Assembly: GCA_964472135.1 (NCBI GenBank)
Contig: CAYYJB010000082.1
Location: forward strand, 1 to 8,412
Length of the DNA stretch: 8,412 bases
Direction: 5' to 3'
DNA from: JAUREX01 sp964472135
Lineage (GTDB): Bacteria; Pseudomonadota; Alphaproteobacteria; Rhodobacterales; Rhodobacteraceae
Each line of letters starts with the position of its first letter. Within the stretch, counting starts at the first letter, position 1. Of the stretch, positions 1 to 7,286 are shown piece after piece. A program made the position numbers and the translations under genes. The notes under the pieces are model-generated. The model was not told where the DNA came from and did not search any database. It worked only from the letters and a program-made list of their open reading frames with translations.

Positions 1-1007
1 CCCCCGAGATCCCCCCCGGCACGCCGATGCGCACCATGACCGTGCGCGAGGCGCTGCGCGAGGCGATGGCCGAAGAGATGCGCGCCGACGGCCGCGTCTT
101 CCTCATGGGCGAGGAGGTCGGCGAGTATCAGGGCGCCTACAAGATCAGCCAGGGGCTGCTCGACGAATTCGGCGCCCGCCGCGTCATCGACACGCCCATC
201 ACCGAACACGGCTTCGCGGGCCTCGCGGTGGGCGCGGCCTTCGGCGGCCTGCGCCCCATCGTCGAGTTCATGACCTTCAACTTCGCGATGCAGGCGATGG
301 ACCACATCGTCAACTCGGCGGCCAAGACGCTCTACATGTCGGGCGGGCAGATGGGCTGCCCGATCGTCTTTCGCGGCCCGAACGGGGCCGCCGCCCGCGT
401 CGCCGCCCAGCACAGCCAGGATTACGCCGCCTGGTACGCCCAGATCCCCGGCCTCAAGGTCGCGATGCCCTATTCGGCCGCCGACGCCAAGGGGCTGCTC
501 AAGACCGCGATCCGCGACCCGAACCCGGTCATCTTCCTTGAAAACGAGATCCTCTACGGCCGCAGCTTCGAGGTGCCCGACCTCCCCGACCACACGGTGC
601 CCTTCGGCAAGGCGCGCGTCTGGCGCGAGGGCACCGACCTCACCATCGTGAGCTTCGGCATCGGCATGTCGCATGCGCTCGACGCGGCCGAGGCGCTCGC
701 GCGCGAGGGGATCTCGGCCGAGGTGATCGACCTGCGCACGCTGCGCCCCATCGATTACGACACCGTGCTCGCCTCGGTGCGCAAGACGAACCGCTGCATC
801 ACCGTCGAAGAGGGCTGGCCGGTCGGCGCCATCGGCAACCACCTCGCGGCCCACATCATGCAGCAGGCCTTCGACTGGCTCGACGCGCCGGTCCTGAACC
901 TCACCGGCAAGGACGTGCCCATGCCCTATGCCGCGAACCTCGAGAAACTCGCCTTGGTCACCGTGGCCGAGATCGTCGCGGCGGCGAAATCCGTCTGCTA
1001 CCGCTGA
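1..1007 (+). CDS. pdhB: Pyruvate dehydrogenase E1 component, beta subunit (5' end outside window)
   Basis: Beta subunit of the thiamine-diphosphate-dependent E1 enzyme, which with E1 alpha decarboxylates pyruvate and passes the acetyl group to lipoyl groups of E2 in the cytoplasm. Counting from the ATG at 27, residues 4-178 look like the transketolase pyrimidine-binding domain and about 195-318 the C-terminal transketolase domain. Visible family motifs are TPITEHGFAG, with E60 as the likely cofactor-activating glutamate, FRGPNG (115-120), and H129 in AQHSQDY. The protein ends in VCYR. The ATG at 27 is probably not the true start: the frame stays open to base 3 and reads PEIPPGTP just before it, which resembles the linker after the N-terminal lipoyl domain that alphaproteobacterial E1 beta proteins often carry. 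E1 alpha is expected upstream (inference). pdhC follows after 12 bases, so the two are almost certainly co-transcribed. Confidence 0.95.
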   Translation, partial: PEIPPGTPMRTMTVREALREAMAEEMRADGRVFLMGEEVGEYQGAYKISQGLLDEFGARRVIDTPITEHGFAGLAVGAAFGGLRPIVEFMTFNFAMQAMDHIVNSAAKTLYMSGGQMGCPIVFRGPNGAAARVAAQHSQDYAAWYAQIPGLKVAMPYSAADAKGLLKTAIRDPNPVIFLENEILYGRSFEVPDLPDHTVPFGKARVWREGTDLTIVSFGIGMSHALDAAEALAREGISAEVIDLRTLRPIDYDTVLASVRKTNRCITVEEGWPVGAIGNHLAAHIMQQAFDWLDAPVLNLTGKDVPMPYAANLEKLALVTVAEIVAAAKSVCYR

Positions 1008-1019
1008 GGGGGGCGCGCC

Positions 1020-2336
1020 ATGGCAACCGAGATCCTGATGCCCGCCCTCTCGCCCACGATGGAAGAGGGCACGCTCGCCAAATGGCTGGTCGCGCCCGGC
1101 GCGACGGTGAAGGCCGGCCAGATCATCGCCGAGATAGAGACCGACAAGGCCACCATGGAATTCGAGGCGGTGGATGAGGGCGTGATCGCCCGGATCCTCG
1201 TCCCCGAGGGCACCCAAGGCGTGAAGGTCAACACCCCGATCGCGATCCTGACCGAGGCGGGCGAGGCCCTGACCGAGGCGCCCCGCGCCGAGGCGGCCGC
1301 CAAGGCGGCCCCCGCCGGGGGCCCCGCGAAGGCCGCACCCCCCGCCCCCGCACCGGCCGCGCCAGCAGCCGCTGTCGCCGCCCCCGCCGCCCCCGCTGGC
1401 GCGCGCATCCTCGCCTCGCCGCTCGCCCGCCGGATCGCGGCCGAGCGGGGCATCGCGCTCGGCGCGCTGCGCGGCTCGGGCCCCGGCGGGCGCATCGTGC
1501 GCGCCGATCTCGACGCGCCCCCCGCAGCGGCGCCGGCACCCGCCATCGCCGCCCCCGCTCCTGCCGCAGCCGCCCCTGTCCCGGCCCCGGCGGCCGCCCC
1601 GCCCGCCCCGCCGCGCGGCGATGTCGCGAAGCTCTACGAGGGGCGCGCCTTCACCGAGGTCACGCTCGACGGGATGCGCCGCACGATCGCGGCCCGCCTG
1701 ACCGAGGCGAAATCGACGATCCCGCATTTCTACCTGCGCCGCGACGTGCGGCTCGATGCGCTGCTCGGCTTGCGCGAGCAGGTCAACGCCTCGCTCGCGC
1801 CCCGGGGCGTCAAGCTCTCGGTCAATGATTTCATCATCAAGGCCACCGCGCTTGCGCTCCAGCAGGTGCCGGCGGCGAATGCCGTCTGGGCGGGCGACCG
1901 CATCCTGCGCCTTGCGGCCTCGGACGTGGCGGTGGCGGTCGCGGTCGAGGGCGGGCTCTTCACGCCGGTGATCCGGGATGCCCACCTCAAGACGCTCTCG
2001 GCGCTCTCGACCGAGATGAAGGACCTCGCGGCACGGGCGCGGACGCGCAAGCTCGCACCGGCCGAGTATCAGGGCGGCAGCATGGCGATCTCGAACCTCG
2101 GCATGTTCGGGATCGACAGCTTCGATGCGGTCATCAACCCGCCGCACGGCGCGATCCTCGCGGTCGGGGCAGGCACGAAGCGCCCCGTGGTCGGCGCGGA
2201 TGGCACGCTCGGGGTCACGACGGTGATGACCGTGACGCTCTCGGTCGATCACCGCGTGATCGACGGGGCGCTCGGGGCGGAATGGCTCGGCGCCTTCGTC
2301 GGGCTGATCGAGGCCCCGCTCGGGATGCTCGCCTGA
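1020..2336 (+). CDS. pdhC: Pyruvate dehydrogenase E2, dihydrolipoamide acetyltransferase
   Basis: Core subunit of the pyruvate dehydrogenase complex, moving acetyl from lipoyl-lysine to CoA; 438 residues, complete. Order of domains: one lipoyl domain (about 1-78) with the lipoylation motif ETDKATMEFE, lysine K43; an Ala/Pro linker (about 85-127); a peripheral subunit-binding domain (about 130-166, starting ILASPLARRIA and containing GSGPGGRI); a second Ala/Pro linker (about 167-198); and the catalytic domain (about 210-438) with DHRVIDG near the C-terminus, where H411 and D415 are the expected catalytic pair. The DVAKLYEGRAF-type entry and GMRRTIAARL helix fit pyruvate rather than 2-oxoglutarate E2. 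The start is supported by GAGGGGGG at 1006-1013, which overlaps the pdhB stop and sits 6 bases before ATG. A single lipoyl domain here agrees with a second one being carried by E1 beta. No lpd (E3) gene follows directly. Confidence 0.97.
   Translation: MATEILMPALSPTMEEGTLAKWLVAPGATVKAGQIIAEIETDKATMEFEAVDEGVIARILVPEGTQGVKVNTPIAILTEAGEALTEAPRAEAAAKAAPAGGPAKAAPPAPAPAAPAAAVAAPAAPAGARILASPLARRIAAERGIALGALRGSGPGGRIVRADLDAPPAAAPAPAIAAPAPAAAAPVPAPAAAPPAPPRGDVAKLYEGRAFTEVTLDGMRRTIAARLTEAKSTIPHFYLRRDVRLDALLGLREQVNASLAPRGVKLSVNDFIIKATALALQQVPAANAVWAGDRILRLAASDVAVAVAVEGGLFTPVIRDAHLKTLSALSTEMKDLAARARTRKLAPAEYQGGSMAISNLGMFGIDSFDAVINPPHGAILAVGAGTKRPVVGADGTLGVTTVMTVTLSVDHRVIDGALGAEWLGAFVGLIEAPLGMLA
1272..1617 (+). 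repeat. Two Ala/Pro-rich low-complexity linkers in pdhC
   Basis: Within pdhC, residues about 85-127 and 167-198 are almost entirely alanine and proline, written in GCC/GCG/CCC/CCG codons. They flank the peripheral subunit-binding domain and are the flexible swinging-arm linkers known in E2 proteins. At DNA level they are imperfect, GC-only low-complexity tracts, prone to slippage and to length variation between strains (inference). Confidence 0.7.
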
Positions 2337-2352
2337 CGCGCTTGCCGCCGGA

Positions 2353-2390
2353 CGCCCGAGCGGCTACCACCCGTCCCGTGGCCTCGGGCG
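2353..2390 (+). terminator. Hairpin between pdhC and the acyltransferase (attenuator or terminator-like)
   Basis: A perfect 8-bp inverted repeat, CGCCCGAG at 2353-2360 and CTCGGGCG at 2383-2390, encloses 22 bases. These hold a second 4-bp stem, CCAC at 2367-2370 with GTGG at 2378-2381, so the RNA can fold into a two-tier hairpin. There is no T-run after it, so it is not a classical intrinsic terminator. It lies 16 bases after the pdhC stop and ends 8 bases before the acyltransferase ATG, directly against the G-rich stretch 2390-2398 that would serve as ribosome binding site. It could stabilise the pdh mRNA 3' end, attenuate read-through, or limit translation of the next gene. The pairing is seen; the role is inference. 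Confidence 0.4.
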
Positions 2391-2398
2391 GGTGGGGG

Positions 2399-3253
2399 AT
2401 GCGCGAGTATCTGGTGGATCTGATCCTGCGCGCCCTGATCGCGGCGGCCTGCGCCATTCCGTGGCGCGCGCGGGTGGCGCTGATGGGCTGGATCACGGCA
2501 CGGATCATCGCGCCCTATGCCGGCTATGACCGGCGCATCCGCGCCAACCTCGCGCTCGTCTGGCCCGACCTGCCGGCCACCGAGGTCGCGCGCCTCGTGC
2601 GCGCGGTGCCCGCCAACGCCGGGCGCACGCTGATCGAGGTCTATTCGGGCGCGGAGTTCGTCGATCGTGCCGCGGCCGCGCCGATCCGGGGCGCGGGGCT
2701 GGCCGCGCTGCAATCGGCGCGGGCGCGCGGTCAGGGCGCGATCCTCATCTCTGGCCATTTCGGCAATTACGACGTGGCGCGCGCGGTGCTCGGGCGGCTG
2801 GGAATGCCGGTCGGGGCGCTCTATCAGCCATGGTCGAACCGGCGGTTCGATGTCCATTACCGCAAGATCATCGGCGCCATCTCAGGCCCTATCTTTCCGC
2901 GCGGCCGGCAGGGGCTGGCCGAGATGCTCCGCCACCTGCGCGCGGGCGGCTTCGTCGGCATCCTGCACGATCAGCGGATGGAGCACGGCGCGCCCTTGCG
3001 CTTCTTCGGGCACACCGCGCCCACCGCGCTGTCGGCGGCCGAGATGGCGTTGCGCCATGATCTGCTTCTTGTCCCCGTCTACGGCGTGCGCCACCCGGAC
3101 GGGGTCGGCTTCGACCTCGTGATCGAACCGCCCATCCCGCACACCACCCCCGAGGCGATGATGCAGGCCGCGAACGACAGCCTCGAGGCGATGGTGCGCG
3201 CCCACCCCGAGCAGTGGTTCTGGGTCCATCGCCGCTGGGGCGCGGGCGGCTGA
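2399..3253 (+). CDS. LpxL/HtrB-family lysophospholipid (lipid A-type) acyltransferase
   Basis: Predicted inner-membrane acyltransferase of the bacterial lipid A biosynthesis (LpxL/LpxM, HtrB) family, which transfers an acyl chain from acyl-ACP to a lipid A precursor or another lysolipid; 284 residues from this start. A hydrophobic N-terminal anchor covers about residues 5-20. The catalytic HX4D motif is H120-F-G-N-Y-D125 inside ILISGHFGNYD. A second block has FPRGR (166-170), then GILHDQR (187-193) and the FFGHTAPTALSAAEMAL segment. The end EQWFWVHRRW (271-280) is typical of the family. The frame is open back to an ATG at 2282 inside pdhC, but the extension is Arg/Ala-rich and unlike any domain, so the ATG at 2399 is preferred; GTG 2378 is an alternative. 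It follows pdhC on the same strand by 62 bases and may be co-transcribed. The exact lipid substrate is not readable from sequence. At 284 residues it is slightly shorter than E. coli LpxL (306). Confidence 0.88.
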   Translation: MREYLVDLILRALIAAACAIPWRARVALMGWITARIIAPYAGYDRRIRANLALVWPDLPATEVARLVRAVPANAGRTLIEVYSGAEFVDRAAAAPIRGAGLAALQSARARGQGAILISGHFGNYDVARAVLGRLGMPVGALYQPWSNRRFDVHYRKIIGAISGPIFPRGRQGLAEMLRHLRAGGFVGILHDQRMEHGAPLRFFGHTAPTALSAAEMALRHDLLLVPVYGVRHPDGVGFDLVIEPPIPHTTPEAMMQAANDSLEAMVRAHPEQWFWVHRRWGAGG

Positions 3254-3267
3254 GGGGGTCAGCCGCC
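3245..3267. terminator. Perfect 9-bp palindrome spanning both convergent stop codons
   Basis: GGCGGCTGA at 3245-3253 and its exact reverse complement TCAGCCGCC at 3259-3267 flank a loop of five G. The left arm is the final Gly-Gly-stop of the acyltransferase; the right arm, read on the - strand, is the final Gly-Gly-stop of mutS. The arms are all GC apart from two A/T pairs, so the stem is strong on either transcript. No T-run follows on either strand, so it departs from the classical intrinsic terminator. With only 5 bases between genes this is the only candidate for a bidirectional end-of-transcript structure here. Alternatively it could be a chance result of both genes ending in GGC GGC TGA. 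Confidence 0.5.
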
Positions 3268-5913
3268 GCCGGCCAGATCGGCCCGCAGCGCATAGAGGAA
3301 ATCGAGCGCCTCGCGCGGGGTCATCTCATCGGGCGCGGCATCGCGCAGGCGCGCGATGATCGCGGCGTGGGGGTCGGGGGCGGGCTCGGGGAGGGGCCGC
3401 GCCGCGGCGAAGAGCGGCAGATCGTCGATCAGCGCCTGCGGGCGCGCGCCGCCGCCCGCCCGCGCGCCCGCCTCGAGCGCGTCGAGCACCACGCGCGCCC
3501 GATCCGTCACCGATGTCGGCAAGCCCGCAAGGCGCGCCACCTGCACCCCGTATGAGCGATCGGCCGCCCCCCGGCGCACCTCGTGCAGAAACACGACATC
3601 GCCCTTCCATTCGCGCACCGCGACGGTCGCGTTCTCGACCCCGTCGAGTTTCGCGGCGAGCGCGGTCAGCTCGTGATAATGCGTCGCAAAGAGGCCCCGG
3701 CAGCGGTTCGCGCCCTGCAGATGCTCGAGCACCGCCCAGGCGATCGAGAGGCCGTCCCATGTCGCGGTGCCCCGCCCGATCTCGTCGAGGATCACAAGCG
3801 CGCGGTCGTCGGCGCGGTTGAGGATCGCGGCCGTCTCGACCATCTCGACCATGAAGGTCGACCGCCCGCGCGCCAGATCGTCGGCGGCACCCACCCGGCT
3901 GAAGATCGCGCTCACGAGGCCGATGCGCGCGCGCCGCGCCGGCACGAAGGCCCCGCAATGCGCGAGCAGCGCGATGATCGCGTTCTGGCGCAGAAAGGTC
4001 GATTTGCCCGCCATGTTCGGCCCGGTGACAAGCCAGATCGCGGGGGCCTCGCCCGTGCTCAGCGTGCAGTCGTTGGCGACGAAGGGCGCGCCCTGGCGGC
4101 GCAGCGCGGCCTCGACGACGGGGTGGCGGCCGGCCTCGATCTCGAAGGCGCGGCTGTCGTCGAGGACGGGCTCGCACCAGTCGCCCGCGCGCGCGATCTC
4201 GGCCCAGGCGGCGGCGACATCGACCTCGGCCAGAGCACGCGCCACCCCCGCGATCTCGGCCGCGGCCCCGAGAACGCCCGCGCGCAGCCGCGCGAAGATC
4301 TCGAGCTCGCGCTCGATCGCGCGCGCGGCGGCGTTGACGATGCCAAGTTCGAGTTCCGCAAGCTCGGTCGTGGTGAAGCGCAGCTGGTTGGCGGTGGTCT
4401 GGCGGTGGATGAAGCGCGCCGCGAGCGGCGGGGCCAGCATCCGCTCGGCGTGGGTCGCGGTCGTCTCGATGAAATAGCCCAGCACGTTGTTGTGCCGGAT
4501 CTTGAGGCTCGCGATCCCGGTCTCGGACGCATACTGCGCCTGCAGGGCGGCGATGACGCCGCGCGCCTCGTCGCGGAGCGTGCGCGCCTCATCGAGCGCC
4601 GGATCGTGGCCCGGAGCCACGAAGCCCCCGTCGCGCGCCAGAAGCGGCAGATCGGGCGAAAGCGCGGCCGCGAGCGGCGCACCGATCGCCTCGTGCCCGC
4701 TGAGCGCGGCGGCGGCCTCGGCCATGAGCGGGGGCGGATCGCCGGGGCCGATGAGGGCCGCGACCGCCTCTGCGGCCTCGAGCCCCGCGCGGATCGCGCC
4801 CAGATCGCGCGGCCCGCCCCGGTCGAGCGCCAGCCGCGACAGCGCGCGGTCGATGTCGGGCACCGCGCGCAGCGCCCGGCGCAGCGCATCCGCGCGCAGC
4901 GCATCCCCGTGCAGCCAGCGCACCGAGGCAAGCCGCGCCCGGATCAGCGCGGGATCGCGCGCGGGTGCTGCGAGCCGCGCCTCGATCAGCCGCGCCCCCG
5001 CCGCCGTCACCGTCCGGTCGACCGCCTCGATGAGCGAGCCCTCGCGCCCGCCCGACAGCGCGCCCAGGATCTCGAGGTTGCGCCGGGTCGCGGCATCGAT
5101 CTGCACGGCATCCTCGGCCGCCTCGCGCACGGGGCTGAGCATGAGCGGCAGCCGCCCGCGCTGCGTGAGGTCGAGGTAATCGACTACCGCCCCCATCGCC
5201 GCGAGTTCCGCCCGCTCGAAACTGCCGAAGGCATCGAGCGCGGCCACCCCGTAAAGGCGCTGCAACCGCCCCTCGGCCGCGGTGCTGTCGAAGCTCGCGC
5301 GCCCGCGGAGCGTCGCGACCGCGCCCGCCTCGGCGACAAGCGCCGCAAGATCGCCCGTCAGCCCCTCGGGCAAGAGCACCTCGCGCACCTGAAGGCGCGC
5401 GAGTTCCGTCCCGAGGCGCGCGCGTGGGCAGGCCATGACGCGAAAGGCCCCGGTCGAGATGTCGACCCACGCCAGCGCGCCCGCCTCGCGCAATTCGGCA
5501 TAGGCGGCCAGATAGTTGTGCCGCCGCGCCTCGAGCAGGGCATCCTCGGTCAGCGTGCCGGGGGTGACGAGGCGGACGATCTCGCGCCGCACGACGGCCT
5601 TGGCGCCGCGCCGGCGCGCCTCGGCGGGATCCTCCATCTGCTCGGCGATGGCGACGCGAAAGCCCTTGCGGATGAGGGTCAGCAGATAGGCCTCGGCGGC
5701 GTGGACGGGCACGCCGCACATCGGGATCTCCTGCCCCAGATGCAGCCCGCGCTTGGTCAGCGCGATGTCGAGCGCGCCCGACGCCGCCACCGCATCCTCG
5801 AAGAACATCTCGTAGAAATCGCCCATGCGGTAAAAGAGCAGCGCGTCGGGGTGCTGCGCCTTGATCTCGAGATATTGCGCCATCATGGGCGTCGGCGCGT
5901 CATCTGCGGCCAC
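3259..5913 (-). CDS. mutS: DNA mismatch repair protein MutS
   Basis: Recognises mismatches and small loops after replication and, once ATP is bound, recruits MutL; 884 residues against 853 in E. coli, complete. Visible domains: mismatch-binding domain I with GDFYEMF (31-37; F33 and E35 are the mismatch-contacting Phe-X-Glu pair); connector about 130-250; core and clamp about 280-580 with the conserved IRHNNVLGYFIE segment (472-483); ATPase domain from about 585 with Walker A GPNMAGKST (631-639), STFMVEM (685-691), Walker B VILDEIGRGT (707-716; D710, E711) and FATHYHEL (742-749). After the signature the sequence reads TATWDGLSIAWA, where E. coli has TSTYDGLSLAWA. DLPLF at 831-835 resembles a sliding-clamp-binding motif. 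The start is GTG at 5913, with AGGGGGG nine bases upstream on the - strand; in-frame ATGs at 5886 and 5883 (residues 10 and 11) are alternatives. It converges with the acyltransferase and diverges from the MFS gene. Confidence 0.98.
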   Translation of the reverse strand: MAADDAPTPMMAQYLEIKAQHPDALLFYRMGDFYEMFFEDAVAASGALDIALTKRGLHLGQEIPMCGVPVHAAEAYLLTLIRKGFRVAIAEQMEDPAEARRRGAKAVVRREIVRLVTPGTLTEDALLEARRHNYLAAYAELREAGALAWVDISTGAFRVMACPRARLGTELARLQVREVLLPEGLTGDLAALVAEAGAVATLRGRASFDSTAAEGRLQRLYGVAALDAFGSFERAELAAMGAVVDYLDLTQRGRLPLMLSPVREAAEDAVQIDAATRRNLEILGALSGGREGSLIEAVDRTVTAAGARLIEARLAAPARDPALIRARLASVRWLHGDALRADALRRALRAVPDIDRALSRLALDRGGPRDLGAIRAGLEAAEAVAALIGPGDPPPLMAEAAAALSGHEAIGAPLAAALSPDLPLLARDGGFVAPGHDPALDEARTLRDEARGVIAALQAQYASETGIASLKIRHNNVLGYFIETTATHAERMLAPPLAARFIHRQTTANQLRFTTTELAELELGIVNAAARAIERELEIFARLRAGVLGAAAEIAGVARALAEVDVAAAWAEIARAGDWCEPVLDDSRAFEIEAGRHPVVEAALRRQGAPFVANDCTLSTGEAPAIWLVTGPNMAGKSTFLRQNAIIALLAHCGAFVPARRARIGLVSAIFSRVGAADDLARGRSTFMVEMVETAAILNRADDRALVILDEIGRGTATWDGLSIAWAVLEHLQGANRCRGLFATHYHELTALAAKLDGVENATVAVREWKGDVVFLHEVRRGAADRSYGVQVARLAGLPTSVTDRARVVLDALEAGARAGGGARPQALIDDLPLFAAARPLPEPAPDPHAAIIARLRDAAPDEMTPREALDFLYALRADLAGGG

Positions 5914-6038
5914 GGCTGAAATCCCCCCTGCGGGCCGCGACCCTAACCAACTGGCGCGGGCGGGAAAAGGGCGCTTCGGGCTTGCGCCCCGCCACAGGGC
6001 GGAGGATGCTGCGCCAGACCCATGCCGAGCGGGGGCCC
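5914..6038. promoter_or_regulatory. Divergent mutS / MFS intergenic region
   Basis: These 125 bases separate the GTG of mutS from the preferred ATG of the transporter and must carry at least one promoter, probably one in each direction. I cannot identify convincing -35/-10 boxes. The least GC-rich patches are around 5917-5922 and 5943-5950. A hairpin can form from GGGCGC (5969-5974) with GCGCCC (5984-5989) around a 9-base loop, extended outward by GGCG (5959-5962) with CGCC (5990-5993). A competing stem pairs CCGCC (5989-5993) with GGCGG (5998-6002). If the transporter starts at 6006 or at the TTG at 5982, part of this region is coding. Confidence 0.4.
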
Positions 6039-7286
6039 ATGCGGGCGCGCCTTCCCTTCGTCTTCATCGTCATGACGCTTGCGATCGACGCGATCGGCAT
6101 CGGCCTCATCCTGCCGGTGATGCCGTCGCTCATCGCCGAGGTCTCGGGCGGGGCGATCGCGGATGCCGCCCTCTGGGGCGGGGTTCTGACCACCTCGTTT
6201 GCGGTCATGCAGTTCCTCTGCGGCCCGGCGCTCGGGGCGGCATCGGACCGCTGGGGCCGGCGGCCGGTGCTGCTTGTCTCGCTCGTCACGCTCGGGGCGG
6301 ATTATGTGGTGATGGCGCTCGCGGGGTCGGTGTGGCTCTTGCTGGCGGGGCGGATCGTGGGCGGCATGGCGGCCGCGACCTATGCGACCGCGGCCGCCTA
6401 TATCGCCGACATCTCGCCGCCCGAGCGCAAGGCCGCGAATTTCGGGCTGATCGGCGCGGCCTTCGGGGTGGGCTTCATCCTCGGGCCGCTGATCGGCGGG
6501 CTGCTCGCGGAATACGGCACCCGCGCGCCCTTCATCGCGGCGGCGGCGCTGGCCTTCGCCAACGCCGCCTTCGGCTGGCTCGTGCTGCCCGAGACGGTGA
6601 CGCCGGAGCGGCGGCGGCGGATCGGGCTCGCCGACCTCAACCCCCTTGGCGCGATCCGGCGGATCGGGGCGCTCAGCGGCGTGGGCGTGCCGCTCGCGGT
6701 CTATTTCCTCTATGAATTCGCGATGGTCGCCTATCCCGCGACCTGGGCCTATTTCGCCACCGCGCGCTTCGGCTGGGGGCCGGGGACGATCGGGTTGTCG
6801 CTCGCGCTGTTCGGGATCGCCTTTGCGCTGGTGCAGGGGGGCCTCATCCGCCTCGTGCTGCCGCGTCTGGGCGAGCGGCGCACGATCCTTGCGGGGCTGG
6901 GGCTGAGTGCGGCGGTCTTCGTCATGCTCGCGCTCGTCGCCGATCCGAGGCTTGCGCTCGTGCTTTCGCCCATGGGGGCGCTCGGGGCGGTGGTGGTGCC
7001 CTCGCTGCAGGGGCTGATGTCGCGCGCGGTCCCGCCCGACCGGCAGGGCGCGCTGCAGGGCGTCGTCGCCTCGGCCCGGGCGGTGTCGATGATCCTCGGG
7101 CCGCTGGTGATGACGTCGATCTTCTTCGCCTTCACGCGCGAGGGGGCGGGGCTGCACCTGCCCGGCGCGGCCTTCGTGCTGTCGGCCATGCTGATGGTCG
7201 TGTGCGGCGCACTCATCGTCGCTGGCGGGCCAGCGCGCGCGCAGGCGGCGGGCGAGACAGGACAAAACGACAGGGGGCAGGCATGA
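6039..7286 (+). CDS. MFS transporter, TetA-like (DHA1 family)
   Basis: Predicted 12-helix inner-membrane proton-coupled transporter of the major facilitator superfamily; 415 residues from this start. Helix 1 reads AIDAIGIGLILPVMP (D18), very like TetA. Motif A is GAASDRWGRRPVLL (66-79), followed by a TetA-like helix 3 with D88 in GADYVVMA. R105 lies in GRIVGGM of helix 4, and the motif C region is GAAFGVGFILGPLIGGLL (139-156). A charged centre loop, PETVTPERRRR (184-194), divides the halves, and the tail after about 397 is hydrophilic. Similarity to TetA does not establish tetracycline export: many uncharacterised relatives exist, and the TetA helix 9 aspartate appears to be missing (S290 by eye). 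Start choice: ATG 6039 places helix 1 at the usual distance; ATG 6006 (AGGG seven bases or so upstream, 426 residues) and TTG 5982 (434 residues) are alternatives. Its stop overlaps the next gene's ATG in ATGA, implying one transcript. Confidence 0.87.
   Translation: MRARLPFVFIVMTLAIDAIGIGLILPVMPSLIAEVSGGAIADAALWGGVLTTSFAVMQFLCGPALGAASDRWGRRPVLLVSLVTLGADYVVMALAGSVWLLLAGRIVGGMAAATYATAAAYIADISPPERKAANFGLIGAAFGVGFILGPLIGGLLAEYGTRAPFIAAAALAFANAAFGWLVLPETVTPERRRRIGLADLNPLGAIRRIGALSGVGVPLAVYFLYEFAMVAYPATWAYFATARFGWGPGTIGLSLALFGIAFALVQGGLIRLVLPRLGERRTILAGLGLSAAVFVMLALVADPRLALVLSPMGALGAVVVPSLQGLMSRAVPPDRQGALQGVVASARAVSMILGPLVMTSIFFAFTREGAGLHLPGAAFVLSAMLMVVCGALIVAGGPARAQAAGETGQNDRGQA

Noticed and set aside
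1272..1617. GC-only repetitive tracts as a possible mobile or intergenic repeat
   Set aside because: They lie in frame inside pdhC and encode the Ala/Pro linkers expected in E2 proteins.
2282..2398. N-terminal extension of the acyltransferase from ATG 2282
   Set aside because: It would overlap the conserved end of pdhC by 55 bases and adds an Arg-rich segment placed before the membrane anchor. ATG 2399 gives the normal family start.
3583..5919. A 778-residue + strand open frame opposite almost the whole of mutS
   Set aside because: It is exactly antisense to a well-supported mutS, is rich in Arg, Gly, Ala, Asp and His, and shows no recognisable domain. Codon bias of a GC-rich gene suppresses stops in this antisense frame.
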